NCBI GenBank assembly: GCA_039666455.1
Contig: JAVSLW010000010.1
Location: 1-64,000, forward strand
Length of the DNA stretch: 64,000 nt
Origin: Methanobacterium sp.
GTDB lineage: Archaea; Methanobacteriota; Methanobacteria; Methanobacteriales; Methanobacteriaceae
Direction: 5' to 3'
Numbering within the stretch: the first letter of the stretch is position 1; every line of letters starts with the position of its first letter. Under the pieces are notes generated by a model. It did no database searches, was not told where the DNA came from, and saw only the letters and a list, made by a program, of their open reading frames with translations. This document shows, in pieces, positions 56,687 to 64,000 of this stretch. The translations under genes were made by a program, and so were the position numbers.

Positions 56687-56864
56687 AGAAATTGTTTTAA
56701 TTGTTCTATTTTATTTATTTGTAATTGGAAAAACAATTCAGCTTTTTTATTTCCCAAATCCTGCTTTAAGCGTTATTCGTCAGGATTTTTTATCCTACAT
56801 ATTGATTATAAAAATTATAATGATTTTAATTGTATTTAGTTTGATACCTGGTTTTCACTATTAG
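56676..56864 (+). CDS. Small two-helix membrane protein
   Basis: A 62-residue protein beginning MKNKEIVLIVLFYLFVIGK with a second helix LSYILIIKIIMILIVFSLIP. It overlaps the end of partner D by 11 bases in another frame and may be coupled to it. Its stop coincides with the start of a decayed cassette fragment. I do not recognise a family. Confidence 0.4.
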   Translation: MKNKEIVLIVLFYLFVIGKTIQLFYFPNPALSVIRQDFLSYILIIKIIMILIVFSLIPGFHY

Positions 56865-56898
56865 CTGGAACAGTCACCAACCAAAGGGCACAAAAGCT
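56857..56898 (+). pseudogene. Decayed fragment of a fifth cassette
   Basis: ISWNSHQPKGTK is encoded here and matches VSWNSYEPKGTK of the full-length protein, with most bases identical over about 40 nt, then similarity is lost. It shows that another cassette once continued here, or that the array recombined at this recurrent junction. Confidence 0.65.
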
Positions 56899-56995
56899 CG
56901 CAGCATCAAAATAAATCTATAACTCTAAACATTTAGATATAAAAACAGGGTTAAAAATCTCTTATAGTTTTCCTTTAAAAATAAATGGTATGCAT

Positions 56996-57595
56996 TTAAG
57001 CATCCATAATCTTCTTTACAAGTGGAATAACTGCATATGTCAACCCGCTCCATGAAGGGCTGATAAATGCTACTCCAATAGCAAGTAATGAAACAGCAGG
57101 TAAAATTAAATTAACCTGCCGAATATTGTATATTTCTTTTAAAGTTAATTCGGAACCTATATATTTTTTTTCGGTAACATAATACCAGCTTAATGCTGAT
57201 AATAATCCAATTCCAAGTAAGTTAAGGCCAAAAAAGATTTGGGCAGATCTTAAATACCCATATTCTCCTGTTAAAGAGGTTGAAAAGGGCACGAGAGCAA
57301 CAAGCAAAAGCCATACAACAGTTATCCATAAAAAAGTATTGTCTGCCTGTTTAATATGGTAAAACTGGCTGTGATTAATTCTCCAGAATATAGCAAGAAG
57401 GGCAAAACTCAATGTATATGTAAACAGCCGGGGCACCATACCGATTAAAATACTCTGCATGGTTGAATCAAAGACAGGATAAACTAACTGAGGAACATCA
57501 AGGTTTAAAACAAGTAGTGTCATTGCAATTGCAAATATTCCATCTACAAGTGTCTCAATACGTTCAGTATTTTCCCAGTGAGACTTTCTTGCCAT
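56996..57595 (-). CDS. TMEM175/DUF1211-type potassium channel protein
   Basis: A 199-residue membrane protein. The first helix carries the family signature TERIETLVDGIFAIAMTLLV with the FAIAMTL pore-lining pattern, followed by five further hydrophobic segments (LFTYTLSFALLAIFWRINHS; TVVWLLLVALVPFSTSL). Prokaryotic TMEM175 homologues form tetrameric potassium-leak channels. It lies 12 bases downstream of the DUF362 gene on the same strand. Confidence 0.88.
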   Translation of the reverse strand: MARKSHWENTERIETLVDGIFAIAMTLLVLNLDVPQLVYPVFDSTMQSILIGMVPRLFTYTLSFALLAIFWRINHSQFYHIKQADNTFLWITVVWLLLVALVPFSTSLTGEYGYLRSAQIFFGLNLLGIGLLSALSWYYVTEKKYIGSELTLKEIYNIRQVNLILPAVSLLAIGVAFISPSWSGLTYAVIPLVKKIMDA

Positions 57596-57607
57596 TTTAA
57601 TTCCTGC

Positions 57608-58711
57608 TTATATTCTAATCATCTCATAATTCATACTTCCAAGTCCAATTTCCTGGCCATATTTTATCTGGATATTGCCTTCAATTTTTTCATACAGTCC
57701 CCTGAACTTATCCCCTCCCTTTTCATGGTTATGAATTAAAAGAGAGTTTTTAAACCCGTGCTGCTCATTTACAAGATGATAACTGGCAGTATCCAGAGCT
57801 ACAGGATCATTTGAAGCTAATATTCCAATATCTGGAACTATTGGAGAATCACTCCATGGAACGCAGTCACAGTCAGGGGTTATGTCCATAAGGAAGTTAA
57901 TATAACAGATTTTGTTTTGTTTGCTTTTTACTGCCCCATAAGCATATTCGGTCATTTTTTCAATGAAAGGCTGTATATTATCAAAGTCCAGGTCTATCAT
58001 TGATTCAGGGCAGACCATGAGACAGTTATTACAGGCAATACATACATCATAGTTTATTTTAGATTTTCCAGCTTCAAGGTACATGGCTGAAACAGGACAT
58101 GATTTTAGACATTTGCCGCAGCCCATGCATTCTGCTGATATTAAGGGTTTGGTACATTCATGCTGCTCTAATTTACCTGCAGGCGATGCACAACCCATAG
58201 CAAGGTTTTTTATAGCTCCTCCAAATCCACTCATCCCATGGCCTTTAAAATGAGATATTACCACCATCGAATCTGCTTTTTCTATATCTCCTGCAATTTT
58301 TACGGTTTTAAAATGTTTCAAATTGATTTCAATTTCAATTTCATTTTCTCCACGAATTCCATCTGCAATTATAAGCGGTGCTCCAGTAACAGCGTAATCA
58401 AATCCATGCATTATTGCGGTGTTTAAATGATCAACAGAGTTATGCCTGCTGCCGTAATAAAGAGTATTTGTATCTGTTAAAAATGGCCTGGCTCCTGCTC
58501 GCCTCACGCCATCAACAATTTGCCTTACAAACACTGGATTTACATAAGAATCATTTCCCCTCTCACCAAAATGAATTTTAATGGCAGTTAAATCATTTTT
58601 ATTGATGTTACTTTCAAAATCTGCAGCTTTAAAAAGCTTTCTGATTTTATTGATCTTATTTTCCCTACTATTCCTTGATCTGAAATCTGAAAAATAAACT
58701 TTACTTATCAT
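57608..58711 (-). CDS. DUF362 protein with a two-cluster ferredoxin insert
   Basis: The protein has 367 residues. The DUF362 parts are LTAIKIHFGERGNDSYVNPV at the N-terminus, DTNTLYYGSRHNSVDHL, VVISHFKGHGMSGFGGAIKN and the late GILASNDPVALDTASYHLVN. Inserted near 190-230 are two [4Fe-4S] motifs, CMGCGKCLKSCPVSA and CIACNNCLMVCPESM. Such proteins are widespread in anaerobes as redox proteins of unknown substrate. GGTGAT marks the start. Confidence 0.88.
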   Translation of the reverse strand: MISKVYFSDFRSRNSRENKINKIRKLFKAADFESNINKNDLTAIKIHFGERGNDSYVNPVFVRQIVDGVRRAGARPFLTDTNTLYYGSRHNSVDHLNTAIMHGFDYAVTGAPLIIADGIRGENEIEIEINLKHFKTVKIAGDIEKADSMVVISHFKGHGMSGFGGAIKNLAMGCASPAGKLEQHECTKPLISAECMGCGKCLKSCPVSAMYLEAGKSKINYDVCIACNNCLMVCPESMIDLDFDNIQPFIEKMTEYAYGAVKSKQNKICYINFLMDITPDCDCVPWSDSPIVPDIGILASNDPVALDTASYHLVNEQHGFKNSLLIHNHEKGGDKFRGLYEKIEGNIQIKYGQEIGLGSMNYEMIRI

Positions 58712-58805
58712 TTAATCACCGAAATCCATATTTAAATCCTTTTTCCATACAAAACCCACTGGAAAGCGGCAGATCACTGTTTTTTTTAAGGATTTCATTT
58801 TTCGC

Positions 58806-60557
58806 TCATGATGGATTAATACTTAAAAGAAAGTTTAAGAACTTACCTTTATCCGATGTTGTAAAATATGCATTTGAATCTGCAGGACCACCTATTTCTA
58901 TTTTAATTACGTTATTGCCCCAGTAAACATATGTTACTTTATCAGGATCATTTTTATTGATTCTAATTGTTCTATACTTTACGTTGTTAATGTAGATGCT
59001 GTAGGTTCCATTTTCAATTATTCCTGCTGTACTAACTACTTTTTGTCCATCAACATATATATTAATCATTCTACCATTTTCTGTACTTGGATTTATGATT
59101 ATACCTTTTTTAACCTCTAAATTATTTGAATTATTGAAATTAGGGTCTAAAGCCATAGATTTTTCTGCGTACATGTTTTTAAATGTGTTTCTGAGATTTC
59201 CATCAAGTATAACATTTCCTATATTCAATCCCATGCGATTTCTTGCATCTTGTGGCATTCTAATTATGTTATACTCTTCTGGCCGTGTTTCATTCAGTAA
59301 ATACCTTTTATTATTTATGTAGATAAAATCACCATAGCTAAACTCTAAAGTGCTCATAGCCTCTGCAGGCATCCTTATTGTGCTATTTTCATTTTCAAGG
59401 GCGCTGTCTACAATATAGGGTCCTCTTATTTCTGCTTTTGTAAGATCTGGAGATGTTCCCAGGGGGATTATAAGATTGCCAGATGCAGGCTGGATTGTAA
59501 GTTTGCCTCCATCGATCTGTACTCCTCCCAGAAGAGTGAAAATCATGGCCAGAAGTATCAATGCAGAAACAAGAATAGGAAAATGCATGTAGAAGAATGA
59601 TTTCATGGTAGATGATTTACTATCTGATTTTGAAAAAACTTTAAATGATCTTCTTATAAGTTTGAATGTGTAGAAAAGGGCGATTATAAGCCCAATGACT
59701 AAAATTAAAGCCCCGATTATTGCAGGGATTCTGTTAATGAAGAATATTGAAAAAAGTCCAAGTGATGTAAGCGAAAGACCTAAAATACTCATTCTTATAT
59801 ATTTTCCAAGGGTGTCCATCATTGAAACTCTGCCGTATTCCATGGCACGGTCTACTATGGTCCTTACAACTTCATTGGCCATTTTATTCAGTCCCTTAAT
59901 AGAAGAATGTTTATGTTCAATCTGGCCTATGTCCACTTCTTTTATCCTCACGCCGCTTGCATTAGCATCCAGAACTATTCCAACGTCAACACCGTAATCT
60001 TCTTCAAATTTTATCCTGTTTAAAAAAGTCCGTTTAGCTGCAAACTGTCCGCTTAGAGGTTGATCAAACTTCACTTCCGGGAAAAAGAAATTTAATAAGG
60101 GTTTTGCAGTTAATTCAGTGACCCTTCCTGATTTTCTTTTAAATTTTGTTTTGGTTACATCAGCCTTTCCATCCAGTATTGGCTTAATGATTTTTTTAAT
60201 CTGATTTGAATTTATATTATGGAGATCAGCATCGATAAAAGCAATTATATCTCCTTTAGAATTTTTAAAACCTGTCTTTAAGGCAGCCCCTTTTCCAGAA
60301 TTAGTAGTATGACTTATAACTATTGCACCGGCCTTTCTGGCAATTTCAGCTGTCTGGTCGGTTGAGCCGTCATCAACAACTATGACCTCATTTACAATAT
60401 CAAGACTCTTAACAACTTTAATAATAGATCCAACTGTTTTTGATTCGTTATATGCTGGAATAACAATGGATACTGACATTTTTTTGTTGGAACCCCTGTT
60501 TTTTATGGAAGCTATTATCAGGAGAAAAATTAGAATAATCCATGACAAAACATACAC
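58806..60557 (-). CDS. Membrane glycosyltransferase, family 2, with C-terminal extracytoplasmic domain
   Basis: An N-terminal anchor precedes a GT-A domain: VSIVIPAYNESKTVGSIIKV, VIVVDDGSTDQTAEIAR, NSGKGAALKTGFKNSKGDII and AFIDADLHN (metal-binding DxD-like). Two to four helices follow at about 255-350, and then a beta-rich domain of about 220 residues (LTIQPASGNLIIPLGTSPDL onward), probably outside the membrane. It may glycosylate a lipid or surface glycan. GTG 60557 is used here; a TTG 9 bases later is better spaced from GAGGTG and equally possible. Confidence 0.82.
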   Translation of the reverse strand: MYVLSWIILIFLLIIASIKNRGSNKKMSVSIVIPAYNESKTVGSIIKVVKSLDIVNEVIVVDDGSTDQTAEIARKAGAIVISHTTNSGKGAALKTGFKNSKGDIIAFIDADLHNINSNQIKKIIKPILDGKADVTKTKFKRKSGRVTELTAKPLLNFFFPEVKFDQPLSGQFAAKRTFLNRIKFEEDYGVDVGIVLDANASGVRIKEVDIGQIEHKHSSIKGLNKMANEVVRTIVDRAMEYGRVSMMDTLGKYIRMSILGLSLTSLGLFSIFFINRIPAIIGALILVIGLIIALFYTFKLIRRSFKVFSKSDSKSSTMKSFFYMHFPILVSALILLAMIFTLLGGVQIDGGKLTIQPASGNLIIPLGTSPDLTKAEIRGPYIVDSALENENSTIRMPAEAMSTLEFSYGDFIYINNKRYLLNETRPEEYNIIRMPQDARNRMGLNIGNVILDGNLRNTFKNMYAEKSMALDPNFNNSNNLEVKKGIIINPSTENGRMINIYVDGQKVVSTAGIIENGTYSIYINNVKYRTIRINKNDPDKVTYVYWGNNVIKIEIGGPADSNAYFTTSDKGKFLNFLLSINPS

Positions 60558-60715
60558 CTCAGGACTTGATGAAATTATTTATAAATAGTGCAGACCATAT
60601 CTTGAAATATTTAAAAGTAATATTTACTTTCTATATAATAAATTAATGCATTTAATTAGAAGCAGCCAAATGAAAAAAGAAAATAAAAATTCTGGCAATC
60701 AAAATCGGTGATGGA

Positions 60716-61999
60716 ATGAGAGAATTTTTAAGTGCTTTGAAAAAAAAATTCAATGTTATAACTGTTGAAGAAGAGATATCCACAAAATATGAAGTCGCAA
60801 AGGTCTTAAGAGAGTATCCAAAAGATATTTTAATCTTTAAGAATGTTAAAGGAAGCGATATGGAAATTGTTTCCGGTATCTGCAACACCCGGGATAAAAT
60901 AGCCAGAGGAATAGGAGTTACTGTACCTGAAATTACAAAAAAGATAATGGAAGCTACCCTCAATCCAATCAGGATTAAAAACATTGAAAGTGTTAAAAAG
61001 AACTATATAACTCAAAAAGAGCCAGACTTAAGTGAAATCCCCGTACCAACTTACTACAAAAAAGACGGCGGAGCTTATATCACAGCAGGAGTTATAATTG
61101 CAAAAGACCCTGAAACAGGAATAAGGAATGCATCAATTCATAGAATGCTTGTTTCAGGTAAAAGCAGATTAGGAGTACGTATTGTTCCGCGAAATCTTTA
61201 CACTTACTACAAAAAAGCAGAAGAAATGGATAAACCACTTGAAGTGGCAATTGCAATAGGAATGCATCCTGCAACGCTTCTTGCAACAACTACATCAGTT
61301 CCAATAACAATTGACGAGCTTGAAGTTGCCAATAATTTTCATAATGGAAACATGAAGCTTATGAAATGTGAAAGTGTTGATCTGGAGGTGCCTGAAGCTG
61401 AAATAATAATGGAAGGTAAAATTTTGCCTCATGTAAGAGAACCTGAAGGGCCATTTGTAGATTTAACAGATACTTATGATGTTATACGAAACGAACCAGT
61501 CATAGAGCTCGATAAAATTCATTGCAAAGAAAATCCGTACTATCATGCCATAATGCCTGCTGGATTTGAACACAGACTTCTCCAGGGACTTCCACAGGAG
61601 CCAAGAATCTATAATGCAGTTTTAAACACTGTTCCAACAGTCCAAAACGTGGTTTTAACTGAAGGGGGCTGCTGCTGGCTTCATGCAGCAATTTCTGTAA
61701 AGAAACAAACTCAGGGTGATGGAAAAAACGTTTTAATGGCTGCTCTTGCAGCACATCCTTCACTAAAACATGCAATTGTAGTTGATGAAGATATTGATAT
61801 CTTTAATCTGGAAGATATTGAATATGCAATAGCAACAAGGGTTAAAGGCGATGAAGATATTATGATTGTGCCTGGAGCGAGAGGTTCTTCGCTTGATCCG
61901 TGTGCAACGCCTGATGGTACAACTACTAAGGTCGGAGTTGATGCAACTAAGCCATTGGATAAAAAAGAGAAGTTTGAAAGGGTTAGTTTTAGTGAATGA
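60716..61999 (+). CDS. UbiD-family prenyl-FMN decarboxylase
   Basis: A 427-residue UbiD protein: DLSEIPVPTYYKKDGGAYIT, the cofactor-contact region ASIHRMLVSGKSRLGVRIVP, AIAIGMHPATLLATTTSVP, and EGPFVDLTDTYDVI with its catalytic acid pair. The late VVDEDIDIFNLEDIEYAIAT is also typical. In archaea a UbiD member decarboxylates anhydromevalonate phosphate in the modified mevalonate route to isoprenoid lipids; this gene is a candidate, though other UbiD roles exist. It needs prenylated FMN from UbiX, not seen here. Confidence 0.9.
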   Translation: MREFLSALKKKFNVITVEEEISTKYEVAKVLREYPKDILIFKNVKGSDMEIVSGICNTRDKIARGIGVTVPEITKKIMEATLNPIRIKNIESVKKNYITQKEPDLSEIPVPTYYKKDGGAYITAGVIIAKDPETGIRNASIHRMLVSGKSRLGVRIVPRNLYTYYKKAEEMDKPLEVAIAIGMHPATLLATTTSVPITIDELEVANNFHNGNMKLMKCESVDLEVPEAEIIMEGKILPHVREPEGPFVDLTDTYDVIRNEPVIELDKIHCKENPYYHAIMPAGFEHRLLQGLPQEPRIYNAVLNTVPTVQNVVLTEGGCCWLHAAISVKKQTQGDGKNVLMAALAAHPSLKHAIVVDEDIDIFNLEDIEYAIATRVKGDEDIMIVPGARGSSLDPCATPDGTTTKVGVDATKPLDKKEKFERVSFSE

Positions 62000-62059
62000 T
62001 CAGTTCATCTTATTTTTCATTCATGGACTCTGCAAAGCGTTAAAAAGTTTAAAAAATTG

Positions 62060-63067
<1,008 letters not shown>

Positions 63068-63124
63068 TATAATCCTCCTAAATAGCTTAAAATGATATTT
63101 GAATGTATAATTACTCTTTTTAAC

Positions 63125-63153
63125 TTACAATAGTCCTCAAATTACTATTGTAA
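63125..63153. promoter_or_regulatory. 10-bp perfect inverted repeat upstream of amrS
   Basis: TTACAATAGT (63125-63134) and ACTATTGTAA (63144-63153) are exact complements across a 9-bp spacer. They sit 58-86 bases upstream of the amrS start, just beyond a TATA-like stretch near 63104-63110. That geometry suits a transcription-factor site for amrS; a hairpin is less likely in this position. Confidence 0.5.
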
Positions 63154-63293
63154 ATACAATATAGGATTATATTATGAATTTCCTGATATAAAAATAATTA
63201 GATAATAGTATTAAAAAACACCTTTTTAAGGGAACTTTCAGTGAGGGTGCTGTTGTATTTCCCAATTTTTGGGGATAAAACAATAAAAAAAGA

Positions 63294-64000
63294 TTATGCT
63301 GTCATTTGAATGCATTCCCTTCTAAGTTTTAAAAGTTCTTTTCTTCTTTTTTTAAGGTCATCAACTTCCCTAACAATTTCAGGGAATTTTTTTAAAATAC
63401 AGTCCACCACTTTATCTTCATGTATCCATGTACAGGCTTCACAGCTCCAAACATTCTTTTCCTTTATCCATTTACCTCCAGTAGAGCTATCTCCACAGGG
63501 ATAAAATGGACAGTAACAGAAAGTACAGTTAACCCTTCCTTCATGACAGGGATAATAATCACATTCAAAATTAGGGCCCTTAATTGTCCCCTCTTCTAAA
63601 AAGCGTTCATAAAATTCCCTTGAAAGTGGATGTATCTTTGATCTAACAACATAGCCTCTGGGGGTTACTAAATAACCTTCCTGGATGTAAGTCATTGAAT
63701 TTCCAATAATAAGCGTTGTGGACATGTTAATCTCATGATCTTTCAATTCTTTAAGTGTTGTAACTGTAACCTGAACTTTTTCATCCTCACTTCTTACAAT
63801 ACCTACAGGAGTCGAATCTTTCCTGATTTTAAGAAGGATTTTGTATGCTTCTTCAAAAGGTATCTTTCTTGTCCTGCTTAAAGGGTTGTATATAACAATA
63901 ACAAAATCTCCTTTTGCTGCAAACTCCACTTTACGCTTTATTTCAGATAGAGGAGTTAAAATATTACTTAAACTGATAACTGCAAAATCATGGAGAGGTG
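63294..64000 (-). CDS. cbiH: Cobalt-precorrin-3B C17-methyltransferase with Cys-rich C-terminal domain, cut by the window end
   Basis: The frame is open to the last base, where HDFAVISLSNILTPLSEIKR gives the CbiH motif before EFAAKGDFVIVIYNPLSRTR. NMSTTLIIGNSMTYIQEGYL follows. CbiH methylates C17 and contracts the corrin ring in anaerobic cobamide synthesis. After about residue 150 a small cysteine-rich domain follows (CDYYPCHEGRVNCTFCYCPF, then PCGDSSTGGKWIKEKNVWSC), matching the PF04071 type, known as a fusion in methanogen CbiH. The N-terminal half lies outside the window. Confidence 0.88.
   Translation of the reverse strand, partial: PLHDFAVISLSNILTPLSEIKRKVEFAAKGDFVIVIYNPLSRTRKIPFEEAYKILLKIRKDSTPVGIVRSEDEKVQVTVTTLKELKDHEINMSTTLIIGNSMTYIQEGYLVTPRGYVVRSKIHPLSREFYERFLEEGTIKGPNFECDYYPCHEGRVNCTFCYCPFYPCGDSSTGGKWIKEKNVWSCEACTWIHEDKVVDCILKKFPEIVREVDDLKKRRKELLKLRRECIQMTA

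Overview
The window is a low-GC stretch of a methanogenic euryarchaeon, most likely Methanobacterium or a close relative in the Methanobacteriales. The gene set points there: the methanogen-only families DUF2193, DUF2180 and DUF2149, sulfolactate dehydrogenase (coenzyme M pathway), archaeal CobT, a Kae1-Bud32 fusion, PurP, aCPSF1, an archaeal proteasome beta subunit, Hef, Taw2, and an Orc1/Cdc6 gene beside 13-bp elements like those of the Methanothermobacter origin. Starts are mostly marked by GGTGA/GGAGG ribosome sites, and promoters are archaeal TATA type.

Layout. 0-9.8 kb: small methanogen genes, a high-GC cysK remnant, DUF2193-DUF2180-aquaporin, kae1-bud32, cobT, and a membrane protein plus HTH regulator behind a 21-bp-periodic operator array. 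9.8-28.3 kb: mainly housekeeping (truD, a flippase, a ModE-like regulator, ferredoxin, hisB, an HD protein, comC, purM, nfeD-stomatin, aCPSF1-psmB, purP, taw2, nitroreductase, DUF429), interrupted by a complete IS with 8-bp target duplications and followed by a broken reductase gene. 28.8-32.6 kb: a methyltransferase, tRNA-Gln(CUG), the probable chromosomal replication origin, orc1/cdc6 and pyrB. 32.6-38.8 kb: a regulatory region with repeated GTAATAC-like motifs ahead of a five-gene nickel/peptide-type ABC transporter whose binding protein seems to start at ATT. 38.9-43.7 kb: a Mur ligase, trmI and hef.

44.0-56.9 kb is the standout. A giant secreted beta-propeller/DUF11 surface protein (two tandem paralogues fused in frame, with one apparent frameshift) ends in a proline-rich linker, a conserved LGRDI-type motif and a unique C-terminal domain, and is followed by a small cytosolic gene. 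Downstream are three signal-less 'orphan' cassettes. Each repeats the tail of the DUF11 region, the linker and the motif, then switches to a different, mostly membrane-spanning C-terminal domain followed by its own partner gene. Three of the partners are paralogues. A decayed fragment of a further cassette closes the array. The layout matches cdiA-CT/cdiI or Rhs orphan-tip arrays of bacteria, so I propose an archaeal polymorphic-toxin or exchangeable-tip locus. Function is inferred from architecture only.

57.0-64.0 kb returns to ordinary genes: a TMEM175-type channel, a DUF362 ferredoxin protein, a family 2 glycosyltransferase, a UbiD-type decarboxylase, an AmrS-type radical SAM enzyme, and a cbiH-type gene running off the window end. 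All motif, repeat and identity statements were read by eye; no search or alignment was run.
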